Assembly (NCBI GenBank): GCA_002298995.1
Contig: DBMO01000002.1
Span: forward strand, 1-64,000
Direction of reading: 5' to 3'
Length of the DNA stretch: 64,000 nt
From: Desulfarculales bacterium UBA696
Lineage (GTDB): Bacteria > Desulfobacterota > Syntrophobacteria > Syntrophobacterales > Syntrophobacteraceae
The notes below the pieces were generated by a model that saw nothing but the letters and a program-made list of their open reading frames with translations, did no database searches and was not told where the DNA came from. Shown one piece after another: positions 25,581 to 34,336 of the stretch (position 1 is the stretch's first letter; every line of letters starts with the position of its first letter). The position numbers and the translations under genes are program-made.

Positions 25581-26858
25581 TTACCTCTTTGCGGCGGATT
25601 GCTGCCGCAGGGGAGGAATAGAGAAAACGGGGGTCCTTTTCTCCAGGTACTCATCGGTTACGAAAGGCGAGCCGAAACCGTATTTTTCTGCACATTCCAT
25701 AACCAGATCGAAGACTTCGGGGCGAAAAATCAGCCGGGGAGGTTTTACCCCGTCATCCACGATGCTTCTTATGAGGCTTCCGCTGAACTTCTGCCATTCG
25801 TCCCTGTGGTTGCAAAGGCCTTCGGATGTAACTTCGCCGCAATGCGGGCAGTAGAGCCAATTCATCGAATAGACCGGGGTAATGTCGATCTCGTCCTGGA
25901 CGGTTGCGAGCAGGTTGTGGGCGTCGTAGGGACCGTAATAGGTGCCCACGCCCGCGTGGTCGCGGCCGAACATATGATGGGTGAGGCCCAGGTTGGTTCT
26001 GAGGATGGCATGGAAAACAGCCTCCCTTGGGCCTGCGTATCTCATATCCCAGAAGGTTAGCGAAGTGAGATGGTTGTGGTCGCCGAAATAGCCGGCTTTT
26101 CTCAGCTCGTCCTGGGTCAGGATAATCGCTTCGTCGATGTAGTCGCCCTTTCGCTTCTCACCTATTATTGCATTTACCAGCACGCCCACCAGGGGCCTGT
26201 CTATGGGAAGCTCCCCGTAAGTCTGGGACCACGCGCCCTTCATTAGCCATTCATGGCCCGTGTGGGGGACATTCCTTGTCTGGTGGGCAACAATTCGCTT
26301 CCAGCCCCTCTCCTCGAATTTTTCGCGCATCTCGAGCGGCGTGATAAAGTACGGGCCGAAAGGCTCGTTTATTACCGGCCGGCTGACCAGCGTTATTTTT
26401 CCACCCATGAATTTTTCCGCGTACCTGTAGGTGCGGGCGCAGCCGGGATGTTTCTCATCGGTGGTCCCGTAGATGGACTGCGCCATTTCCTTTTTGTCAC
26501 TGGAAAAAATATCTTCTATCTCGAAAAGGGCCATCGGGTTGCCTTCGTAGGTCAGCACGACGGAGGACCCGGCTTTGATGCCGTACCTGGCGATATCGGC
26601 ATCCGATATGTCGAAGACGATCGGGATGCTCCACACAGTGCCGTTTGCCAGTCTCATTTCCTTAACCACCGAGTCGACGTCGGCCCGATTCATGAAACCT
26701 TCGAGCGGGCAAAAAAACCCGTAGCAGATACCAATGATTTCGTTTGCTATCTGGCTTCGAACGGGGACTTGGGGCAGTCCCTGGACAGCCGGGGCTGCTT
26801 CGGCAAAATCTAGAATTCTTTCAACTATCGGTTTTCCACCATGCCCAGTAGTGCTCAT
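25581..26858 (-). CDS. sat: Sulfate adenylyltransferase (ATP sulfurylase), homomeric
   Basis: 425 residues. It makes adenosine 5'-phosphosulfate from ATP and sulfate, the first step of dissimilatory sulfate reduction. Active-site motifs are intact: HQTRNVPHTGHE (QTRN loop and the histidine motif) and MFGRDHAGVG. A zinc-like site CPHC with CNH near the C-terminus is typical of the homomeric bacterial/archaeal Sat. There is no APS-kinase extension. The ribosome site (AAGGAG) is 11 bases from ATG, rather far. No aprAB, qmo or dsr genes occur in this window. A small gene follows in the same operon. Confidence 0.95.
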   Translation of the reverse strand: MSTTGHGGKPIVERILDFAEAAPAVQGLPQVPVRSQIANEIIGICYGFFCPLEGFMNRADVDSVVKEMRLANGTVWSIPIVFDISDADIARYGIKAGSSVVLTYEGNPMALFEIEDIFSSDKKEMAQSIYGTTDEKHPGCARTYRYAEKFMGGKITLVSRPVINEPFGPYFITPLEMREKFEERGWKRIVAHQTRNVPHTGHEWLMKGAWSQTYGELPIDRPLVGVLVNAIIGEKRKGDYIDEAIILTQDELRKAGYFGDHNHLTSLTFWDMRYAGPREAVFHAILRTNLGLTHHMFGRDHAGVGTYYGPYDAHNLLATVQDEIDITPVYSMNWLYCPHCGEVTSEGLCNHRDEWQKFSGSLIRSIVDDGVKPPRLIFRPEVFDLVMECAEKYGFGSPFVTDEYLEKRTPVFSIPPLRQQSAAKR

Positions 26859-26966
26859 AATATTCGAGTCTCCTTAACGCCGTTTTTTGCTGAATGGCCT
26901 ACAATATCAGACTGTGCTCAAAAAGGCATGGCCTAAGAGCCTCACGCACCCCGCGTTGCCCCCAAA

Positions 26967-26995
26967 AAAATAAATTGGATACCGTTTTTTCGCAA
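26967..26995 (-). promoter_or_regulatory. Candidate sat promoter
   Basis: On the minus strand TTGCGA is followed after 17 bases by TATTTT, about 110 bases before the sat start. The spacing is ideal but both boxes are imperfect. Confidence 0.35.
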
Positions 26996-27101
26996 TTATC
27001 CCGCACTTGTGTTAGAATTCCTGCCCAACCTGGTATAAATTCAACCGTCCGGTTTTCCTTAAATCGATTTTTGTTACCCTTGAAAAGGGCTTGTCCGCCT
27101 G

Positions 27102-28151
27102 ATGGAAAATATCTGGCAGTCCGCCACGGGGCGCAGAATAGCTATTATACTTATCCTTTCAGCGCTACTTGTGGCTTACGGAACAGTTGGTTATATGGTT
27201 CTTCAGGGCTTCACCTTTATAGAAGCCCTCTATATGACCATCATCACCCTTTCAACTGTCGGTTTTACGGAAGTCCGGCAGCTGGATAATACCGGGCGCA
27301 TCTTCACCATCATCCTGATTATGATGGGTGTAAGTTTCGTCGCGTTCACCCTGGCCTACTTCAGCCAGATACTTCTTGACGGCAATCTGCTGGAAGCGTA
27401 CCGGAGGCGCAGATTGAAAAAGCAGCTCGATCAGCTCGAAAATCACTACATTGTATGCGGCTACGGACAAATGGGCCAGATTATCGTCCAGGAACTACAA
27501 AGATATAAAATCCCGCTGGTGGTCATAGAAAGCGACGAAGCCGTCTTGATGCGCCTGAGGGAGAAAAGGATTCTTAACCTCAACGGAGACGCAACGGATG
27601 AGGACAACCTGATCGATGTGGGGATCATGCGTGCAAAAGGCCTGATATCGGTTGTTAATAAGGATTCGGAAAATGTATTCATCGTTTTGACGGCCCGCGA
27701 CCTCAACAAGGACCTCCTGATATTTGCCCGCGCAAGCACGGCAGGTTCGGAGAAAAGACTCTCGAAGGCCGGCGCCGACCGCATCGTTTCTCCTTATGCC
27801 ATTGGGGCAATCCGCATAGCGCACAACATTGTCCGGCCCACTGTCACGGATTTTCTCGAGCTTGCCCTCTCCGGCGAGGGAATGGAACTCAGCATGGAGG
27901 AGATTTGCATTCCCCCTGAATCCAGGCTGGTCAATATGGAGCTCAAGGATTCCGGAATTCGAGGGAAGTATAATCTTATCATCATGGCGATAAAGCGCAG
28001 CGACGGCAGCATGATTTTTAATCCCGCCCCGCATGAGGTCTTCAATGCAAAGGACATTGTGATTGCCATAGGCCCGGTACAAAACCTGACCCTGTTCGCC
28101 GAGGACCTGGGAGCGAATGGGTCCCCGGCTCTTCAGGGGTGCGGGGAGTGA
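27102..28151 (+). CDS. Potassium channel with RCK/TrkA-N and TrkA-C domains
   Basis: 349 residues. Two membrane helices flank a pore loop (residues 36-60), followed by a Rossmann RCK domain with VCGYGQMGQ (118-126) and a TrkA-C domain from about residue 255. The plan is that of MthK/Kch-like K+ channels gated by ligands on the RCK ring. The selectivity filter reads TLSTVGFTEV: T52-V-G-F are kept but the last Gly of TVGYG is Thr56. An extended -10 (TGGTATAAAT, 27031-27040) lies about 60 bases upstream. It is divergent from sat. Confidence 0.9.
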   Translation: MENIWQSATGRRIAIILILSALLVAYGTVGYMVLQGFTFIEALYMTIITLSTVGFTEVRQLDNTGRIFTIILIMMGVSFVAFTLAYFSQILLDGNLLEAYRRRRLKKQLDQLENHYIVCGYGQMGQIIVQELQRYKIPLVVIESDEAVLMRLREKRILNLNGDATDEDNLIDVGIMRAKGLISVVNKDSENVFIVLTARDLNKDLLIFARASTAGSEKRLSKAGADRIVSPYAIGAIRIAHNIVRPTVTDFLELALSGEGMELSMEEICIPPESRLVNMELKDSGIRGKYNLIIMAIKRSDGSMIFNPAPHEVFNAKDIVIAIGPVQNLTLFAEDLGANGSPALQGCGE

Positions 28152-28356
28152 GATCAGGCCGGAATTTCTTTGACAGAGCGGCTTCCATCCCCTATAAGAT
28201 AAAAGCTCAATTATAACCGTAGCCGATACCGGCACCTAACCCCCGGCCCCAGTTTCCCGCTCTTTTTGCTCCGCTTTTTCAGGATTTTCGACCGGCAGCA
28301 CCCCCGGAGCATGCAACCCCGCTGTTCTCCGGCCGGCATTCAGACGGAGGTAAACG

Positions 28357-29541
28357 ATGCAGCACCAGGCAGTTATTGTAAGCGCGGTGAGAACGCCAAT
28401 AGGAACTTTCAGCAAATCGCTAAAAGACGTTTCGGCTATCGACCTGGGAGTAACGGCGCTGGTCGAGGCAATGCGCCGCATCAGCCTCGACCCCGCACTG
28501 GTGGATGAGGTTATCCTCGGAAACGTTCTGCAAGCTGGACTCGGTCAAAACCCGGCGCGCCAGGTCGGCATACATGCCGGACTTCCCCGCGAGGTCCCCG
28601 CCTTTACGATAAACAAGGTATGCGCATCCGGCCTCAAGAGCGTGTGTCTCGCCGCCCAGTCAATTGCGGCGGGCGACAGCGACGTGATAATCGCCGGAGG
28701 CATGGAGAACATGAGCCGCGTCCCCTATGGTCTCAAGGGCGCCCGCTGGGGGCAGAGGATGGGAGACGGGGTGCTGCTCGATCTCATGGTCTACGACGGC
28801 TTGCATGACATATTTAATGACTACCACATGGGGATAACGGCCGAAAACGTGGCTGAAAAATTCCAGGTGACCAGGCGCGACCAGGACGAACTGGCCGCGG
28901 CAAGCCAGCAGAAGGCGGAAGCGGCAATAAAGAGCGGCCGATTCAAGGATGAGATAGTCCCCGTCAAAGTCCCTCAGCCAAGGAAAGATCCCCTGATCTT
29001 CGACACAGACGAGCACCCGCGGTTCGGCACGACCGTCGAGGCGCTGTCCAAGCTCAAGCCGGCTTTCAGGCCCGATGGGACTGTCACGGCGGGGAATGCA
29101 TCAGGAATTAACGACGGCGCGGCAATCCTGATAGTCATGTCGGAGAAAAAAGCAGCAAAACTCGGGATCAAACCGATGGCCTACATCCGCGGATATGCAT
29201 CGAGCGGGGTTGACCCTGCGATAATGGGTATCGGACCGGTTCGCGCGAGCCGCAAGGCCCTTGCGAAAGCCGGCTGGACGCCCCAGGAACTCGACCTTGT
29301 CGAGGCAAACGAGGCATTCGCCGCCCAGGCCGTTGCGGTGAACCGGGAAATGGGATGGGACCTCTCCAAGGTAAATGTAAACGGCGGGGCAGTGGCGCTC
29401 GGACACCCCATTGGAGCATCCGGCGCTCGGATTTTGACCACGCTGCTCTACGAAATGAAAAAACGTGATGCCAAAAAAGGCATCGCAACCCTTTGCATAG
29501 GCGGGGGCCAGGGAACGGCCGTCGTGGTGCAGAGGGCCTGA
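28357..29541 (+). CDS. Acetyl-CoA acetyltransferase (thiolase), first copy
   Basis: 394 residues; GGAGG before ATG. It carries out the last, thiolytic step of beta-oxidation or the reverse condensation of two acetyl-CoA. Nucleophile C89 in NKVCASGLKSV, GHPIGASGAR and C-terminal CIGGGQG are intact. It leads the first fatty-acid cluster, followed by enoyl-CoA hydratase and acyl-CoA dehydrogenase genes on the same strand. A second thiolase at 54.7 kb is similar in plan but not identical. Confidence 0.95.
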   Translation: MQHQAVIVSAVRTPIGTFSKSLKDVSAIDLGVTALVEAMRRISLDPALVDEVILGNVLQAGLGQNPARQVGIHAGLPREVPAFTINKVCASGLKSVCLAAQSIAAGDSDVIIAGGMENMSRVPYGLKGARWGQRMGDGVLLDLMVYDGLHDIFNDYHMGITAENVAEKFQVTRRDQDELAAASQQKAEAAIKSGRFKDEIVPVKVPQPRKDPLIFDTDEHPRFGTTVEALSKLKPAFRPDGTVTAGNASGINDGAAILIVMSEKKAAKLGIKPMAYIRGYASSGVDPAIMGIGPVRASRKALAKAGWTPQELDLVEANEAFAAQAVAVNREMGWDLSKVNVNGGAVALGHPIGASGARILTTLLYEMKKRDAKKGIATLCIGGGQGTAVVVQRA

Positions 29542-29862
29542 AGAAGGTTCTAACACTATAAGCTGACTCTGGCGCGCGATCTTCCAGTCTCATATCAAAC
29601 ACGTGCTCTTCCAGCCTCGATTCTACTTCCGGTAAAAAGCGCGCGCGGGACCGGACTCAGCAAGTGTCCGCGGAACCGCGGTTCTCCGGGGCGATCTTCA
29701 GCCGCAGATCACCTTTCCGGGGGATCTGGTCTCCTTGTACTTTTTCGATTCAACAACTTTGATCACCGAACCCCTTGATTCCCATTTGGGCTGAATTATC
29801 TGCATTCCACGGCCTTGCGGGAATGACGGAGTGAGAGTGCATCGATTCGGAGGGATGCGAAC
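29542..29862. other. Intergenic region before the enoyl-CoA hydratase gene
   Basis: 321 bases with no credible frame. A GGAACCGCGGTTCTCC palindrome lies near 29679-29694. The gap is long enough to hold a separate promoter for the hydratase-dehydrogenase pair. Confidence 0.4.
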
Positions 29863-30654
29863 ATGATCTATTCAAACATTCTTTTCGAGGTCCAGGAGGG
29901 GGTTGGAATCCTCACATTCAACCGGCCCAAGGCATTAAATGCACTAAACAGCGAGACGCTGGATGAACTTGAGGATGTGGTAAAGCGCGCACATTGCGAC
30001 GATGCCGTCCGCGTGCTGGTGCTCACCGGCGCGGGTGACAGGGCTTTCGTGGCCGGGGCCGACATTACAGGATTTCCCGCGATGAATGGCCTCCAGGCCA
30101 GGCTCTTCGCGGAACGGGGGCAGGGAATCTTTTTCGATATCGAGAATTTGCCAAAGCCGGCAATCGCCTGCGTGAACGGCTTTGCGCTTGGCGGCGGCTG
30201 CGAGCTCGCAATGTCGTGCGATTTCATCTATGCATCGGACAAGGCAAAATTTGGACAGCCCGAGGTTAACCTGGGACTGATACCCGGATTTGGCGGGACC
30301 CAAAGGCTTATGCGCCTGATCGGCCGCGCGAAGGCCAAGGAACTCTGCATGACCGGAGAGATAATAGACGCTCAGCAGGCAAAGGAACTCGGCCTGGCTG
30401 CCAAAGTCTTTCCGGCCGACCAGCTCATCGAAGAGACGATGAAGGTTGCGCGGGCCCTCGCCACCAAGTCTCCCGGGGTGCTCCGGTCGGTCAAAAAAGT
30501 TGTCGATGCCGGAGCCGATATTGATTTACGAAACGGATGCGCACTGGAGGCCGAATCTTTTGGAGTTTGTTTTGGCACCGAGGATATGCGCGAGGGGGTT
30601 TCCGCTTTTCTGGAAAAGCGCAAGCCCGAGTTCAAGGGAAGCCTCACACGATAA
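29863..30654 (+). CDS. Enoyl-CoA hydratase/crotonase
   Basis: 263 residues; GGAGGG eight bases before ATG. Crotonase fold, hydrating the 2,3 double bond of enoyl-CoA. Oxyanion-hole motifs AGADITGF and NGFALGGGCELAMSCD are present. The catalytic Glu pair sits in GCELAMSCD and in QPEVNLGLIPGFGGTQRL. Substrate is probably crotonyl-CoA or another short chain, judging by the neighbours. Thirty bases separate it from the acyl-CoA dehydrogenase gene. Confidence 0.93.
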   Translation: MIYSNILFEVQEGVGILTFNRPKALNALNSETLDELEDVVKRAHCDDAVRVLVLTGAGDRAFVAGADITGFPAMNGLQARLFAERGQGIFFDIENLPKPAIACVNGFALGGGCELAMSCDFIYASDKAKFGQPEVNLGLIPGFGGTQRLMRLIGRAKAKELCMTGEIIDAQQAKELGLAAKVFPADQLIEETMKVARALATKSPGVLRSVKKVVDAGADIDLRNGCALEAESFGVCFGTEDMREGVSAFLEKRKPEFKGSLTR

Positions 30655-30684
30655 ACCGCACTCTTTCAACTACGAGGGGAAAAA

Positions 30685-31833
30685 ATGAATTTCGAGCTCA
30701 CCGATGAACAAAAAATGATTCAGGACATGGCCCGTAAATTCGCCGAAAGGGAAATAAAGCCTGTTGCGGCCGAGCTGGATAAAACTCACGCCCACCCGAA
30801 AGAAATCTGTCAGAAAATGGGCGAGCTTGGGCTCATGGGAGTTACCATTCCGGAACAATACGGCGGAGCGGGCATGGATTACATCTCCTATGCCCTGTCC
30901 ATGATCGAAATATCGAAGGCATGCGCTTCCTGCGGCGTAATCATGAGCGTTTGCAACAGTCTCTATAATTTCCCCGTCTACGCCTACGGCACCGAGGAGC
31001 AGAAGCAAAAATTCCTAAGGCCGGTCGCAAGCGGCGAAGTGCTTGGCTGCTACGGCCTGACCGAAGCGGGCGCAGGCTCCGACCCCGCAAAGATGCTCAC
31101 GACCGCTGTCCTCGACGGCGATGAATGGATAATTAACGGAACCAAGCGCTTCATCACCAACGGCAACGTCGCCGACTATTGCGTCTTGGCCGCTATAACG
31201 GATAAGGCGGCGGGCTACAAGGGAATAAGCTCCTTTGTAATCGACTTCCCCAACACGCCGGGTTTTCGCGTGGGCAAGGTCGAGGAGAAGCTTGGCATAA
31301 ACGCCTCGGGAACAGCCGAGCTGGTTTTCGAGGATGCTCGAATTCCGAAAGGCAACCTTCTTGGGAAACCCGGCGAAGGTTTCAAGCAGATGCTTACAAC
31401 CCTCGACGGCGGCCGGATCGGCATCGCCTCGCAGGCCCTTGGCATAGGCAGGGCAGTCCTCGAAGAATCCATCGAGTACAGCAAGACCCGCGAACAGTTC
31501 AACCAGCCTATTTCGAGCTTCCAGGCAATCCAGTGGAAACTCTCCGATATGGCCACCCAGCTTGACGCGGCAGAGCTTTTGATCCTGCGGGCGGCATGGC
31601 TCGAAGACAACAAGAAGCCTTACGAAAAAGAGTCCGCCATGGCAAAGCTTCTCGCATCGGACGTCGCCATGCAGGCGGCAATCGAAGGCGTGCAGGTCCT
31701 GGGCGGGTACGGCTACTGCAAGGAATACCCGATGGAGCGCCATATGCGTGACGCCAAGATCACCCAGATCTACGAAGGCACAAACGAAATCATGCGCCTG
31801 GTAATCGCGAGGAACCTTTTGAAGCAAAGATAG
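30685..31833 (+). CDS. Acyl-CoA dehydrogenase, short-chain type, first copy
   Basis: 382 residues; GAGGGG before ATG. FAD enzyme that oxidises acyl-CoA to enoyl-CoA and passes electrons to ETF. Family signatures CYGLTEAGAGSDP and QVLGGYGYCKEYPMERHMRD are complete, and the catalytic Glu is in IYEGTNEIMR near the C-terminus, the position used by butyryl-CoA dehydrogenases. It ends the first beta-oxidation cluster, closed by a strong terminator. Confidence 0.94.
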   Translation: MNFELTDEQKMIQDMARKFAEREIKPVAAELDKTHAHPKEICQKMGELGLMGVTIPEQYGGAGMDYISYALSMIEISKACASCGVIMSVCNSLYNFPVYAYGTEEQKQKFLRPVASGEVLGCYGLTEAGAGSDPAKMLTTAVLDGDEWIINGTKRFITNGNVADYCVLAAITDKAAGYKGISSFVIDFPNTPGFRVGKVEEKLGINASGTAELVFEDARIPKGNLLGKPGEGFKQMLTTLDGGRIGIASQALGIGRAVLEESIEYSKTREQFNQPISSFQAIQWKLSDMATQLDAAELLILRAAWLEDNKKPYEKESAMAKLLASDVAMQAAIEGVQVLGGYGYCKEYPMERHMRDAKITQIYEGTNEIMRLVIARNLLKQR

Positions 31834-31878
31834 GCCGAACTGTAGCAGGATAGGCCGCGCACGAATCCGCAAAAATCG

Positions 31879-31923
31879 CACAGCCCCGGCCGGGGGTTCT
31901 CCCCCGGTGCGGGGCTGTTTCGT
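31879..31923 (+). terminator. Terminator of the first beta-oxidation cluster
   Basis: CACAGCCCCGGCCGGGGG and CCCCCGGTGCGGGGCTG form a long GC-rich stem with a TTCT loop, followed by TTTCGT, 46 bases after the dehydrogenase stop. Confidence 0.85.
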
Positions 31924-31936
31924 CTCGTGTATTCCA

Positions 31937-31952
31937 AGGTTGGGTTGAGCGG
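31937..31952. repeat. Family C repeat, half element
   Basis: AGGTTGGGTTGAGCGG is the exact reverse complement of 8660-8675. Only one arm is seen here. Confidence 0.5.
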
Positions 31953-32048
31953 TGAAATGGCAAATTGCCGCGAACTCCGACGGTGGAGCGACACCCAACA
32001 TTCGGAACCCAAACACTTGTTGTTGGACATGAGAGGAATTACAAGGGG

Positions 32049-34325
32049 TTAAACGGACGCAAAGGCCGTTGCAAGATCGCTGTCGATTACGTAGATGCCG
32101 ACCTCTTTTGCTCCCTGTTCGGTGTATCCGTACTTGGAGGTAAGGTTCTTTATTAGCATTGAGACGTCTTCGCGTATGCGTTTATCGTAGGATTTAAAGC
32201 TCTCGGTTGCGTAGTCCTTTACGGCGTTTCGGAAATTGTCGTTTTTGAGGAATGGATCGAGTACGTTTTCTTTGAGATTATGGATATATCGTTGGTGGAA
32301 TGATTCGTAGAGCTGTGTTTCGCTTATTGATTTCCCATCGAGCAGCATTTCCTGCGTGAGTGTCCTGGATGCGTACTGGTTCTGGATTTCCTTTCTGAAG
32401 GCCACGCGCTGGCCTTTCAGGGCGTTTGCCCCAAGGACCCTGCGCTCCACGGCCTCGAAGAAATCCTCAGTTATTTCAAGTTCATCTCCGGTAAACGAAC
32501 ACTTCTGTGTCTGACCGGTATCGAAGTTGACCGCAAACAGATAATTTTGAATCTCGCGGGAGATGTTCTCCTCATTGTAATAGTAAAGCGATTCCTTTAC
32601 CTCCTGGAGGACCGTGTAGTTGTAGAGGCGAACAAGGGAATCCAGGAAGCCCCAGGGTATCGGCCCTCCCCCGTTTCCTCCCTGTTTGCTGAAAAAGCTG
32701 TAGACCATCTCCATCGTTATCGGCTTACCCTTTTTTGCGTAGGCCGAGTAGAACTCATTGAATATCTTGATTGAATCTCTTCCCGTGATGCCTTTGTCGC
32801 CTTCCCACTCGGATTCGGCGATTATTCTGCGCCGCTTTTTGGCGGTGAAGTTTTTTCTGTCTTCCTCCGCCAGCCACGAAGGGATAAAACCGGTGTATAT
32901 GTCCATCTTGAGCAGCAGGAGGTTCTTGTCGCAATAGCGGCTGTACTTCTCCCCTTCGGGTATCCACTCGGCCATGCCTTCCGAGCGCGGATTAAGCCTG
33001 GACGAGATTATGACTTTCGCGAAATTTTCCAGCACCCTGGGAAGGAAGTACTTCGATATCTGGTTTCCGAAGGTATTCCTGTAGATTTTTACCTCGGTAT
33101 TATAATCCAGGATATACGGTATCTTGATGTAGGTGATGCGGTCGGCGAACGACTGGGTGTCGGCGATATTTGCACGGTCCTCGGGGTTCATTACAGCGAG
33201 GAAGAGCGAATTGACGTTTTCTTCGATGTCCTCCACCTTGTGGACGCCTTCGCTTATTATGCCGTGGAGATTCGAAAAACGCTCCTTGTTGTATGCCTTT
33301 ATATCCATGAGGGCATATATGCCGTTGTTCGTATTGGCATATCTCGAATAGAAGTATTTTACCCTGTTGCTGTCCCGTACAATCTCGTTAAGCTGGTTTT
33401 GCAGCAGACTATTTGTCATGACGCCGGTCTTGGACACCCTGTCTCCGGGATTGAACACGCTTATGCCGGCCCCAAGCCTGCGGTTGAAGATATATCTTCG
33501 CGCAAAGATCATCTCGAAGACCCTGGACGGGGAATCGAGCATATCGAGCAGGGTCTGGTATAAAGACTGGCAGATGGTGCACGGGCTGTCCTTGAATAAC
33601 CATTCGTACTGCTTGTGCGAGAAGAGCTTGTGCTTGAATTCCTCGTTGGTTATCAATTCATCGAGGAATTCCTTGCGGTAAGCCTTTGGGATCAGCAGTA
33701 CGGGATTATCATGGCTCGGGCAGGGAACTTCGAGGAAGTCCTTGGCGCTCTGCACGGAGCTGTCCCGGGGCACCTCGGATACAAAAGAACCCGTCAGGCC
33801 CTGGAGCTGACTCAACAGGCGCTGATCTGGGCCCTGCCACGCTCCAAGAATATTCCTGTTCAGCCGCCAAAGCGTCTCGTAGCTCGCCCCCTCATCCGTT
33901 TTGGCGTACTGCTCGAATTTCATCAGGACATTATTGAGGAAGGTGCTCTTGCCGCACCCGTGCGGTCCTTCGAAGATGTAGATCCTGTTTTGCCTAAGCC
34001 CGCGCCTAAAGGGCGAAATGTGCGCTATAAGCCTGTTGGCGAAAAGCCTGTCACCGAAGAACGGATGATCGGCGCCCTCCTCGAACAGTTTGCTGCAATC
34101 GTAATAGACATAATTGATCGATTCGGGATCGTCGGGATATTCGTTAACCCCTTCGCCGATGTAGCAATAAATCATATCGTGAAACATCTGGAAGATGTTC
34201 CGGAAGACCAGGTTGGGCGAGCTTGCCGCAAGGTCCATGTATTCGGAAAAAGGAAGCGGCGGGCGCTGCTCCCTTTCCTTTATTTTCTGATAGAGAATGT
34301 TAACTGCATTTTCCTGGGTCCCCAT
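32049..34325 (-). CDS. Second, divergent PrkA-family AAA+ protein
   Basis: 758 residues from the ATG at 34325, with GGAGG five bases upstream; a GTG/ATG at 34340/34337 overlaps the spoVR stop. N-terminal FSEYMDLAASSPNLVFRNIF and an AAA domain with Walker A GPHGCGKST (about 120-128) identify the PrkA family. The middle carries SPCTICQ (CxxC), as in many PrkA proteins. PrkA/YeaG are stress-linked AAA+ proteins described as serine kinases or as proteases. This copy is far from the canonical one at the head of the operon and is the fourth and last gene. A conserved tail region (VSMLIKNLTSKYGYTEQGAKE) is present. Activity is unknown. Confidence 0.82.
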   Translation of the reverse strand: MGTQENAVNILYQKIKEREQRPPLPFSEYMDLAASSPNLVFRNIFQMFHDMIYCYIGEGVNEYPDDPESINYVYYDCSKLFEEGADHPFFGDRLFANRLIAHISPFRRGLRQNRIYIFEGPHGCGKSTFLNNVLMKFEQYAKTDEGASYETLWRLNRNILGAWQGPDQRLLSQLQGLTGSFVSEVPRDSSVQSAKDFLEVPCPSHDNPVLLIPKAYRKEFLDELITNEEFKHKLFSHKQYEWLFKDSPCTICQSLYQTLLDMLDSPSRVFEMIFARRYIFNRRLGAGISVFNPGDRVSKTGVMTNSLLQNQLNEIVRDSNRVKYFYSRYANTNNGIYALMDIKAYNKERFSNLHGIISEGVHKVEDIEENVNSLFLAVMNPEDRANIADTQSFADRITYIKIPYILDYNTEVKIYRNTFGNQISKYFLPRVLENFAKVIISSRLNPRSEGMAEWIPEGEKYSRYCDKNLLLLKMDIYTGFIPSWLAEEDRKNFTAKKRRRIIAESEWEGDKGITGRDSIKIFNEFYSAYAKKGKPITMEMVYSFFSKQGGNGGGPIPWGFLDSLVRLYNYTVLQEVKESLYYYNEENISREIQNYLFAVNFDTGQTQKCSFTGDELEITEDFFEAVERRVLGANALKGQRVAFRKEIQNQYASRTLTQEMLLDGKSISETQLYESFHQRYIHNLKENVLDPFLKNDNFRNAVKDYATESFKSYDKRIREDVSMLIKNLTSKYGYTEQGAKEVGIYVIDSDLATAFASV

Positions 34326-34336
34326 GACATCCTCCA

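Noticed and set aside
25262..26858. Rex operator in front of sat, as known in Desulfovibrio
   Set aside because: No TGTGA-N6-TCACA-like dyad is present in the region 26859-27101.
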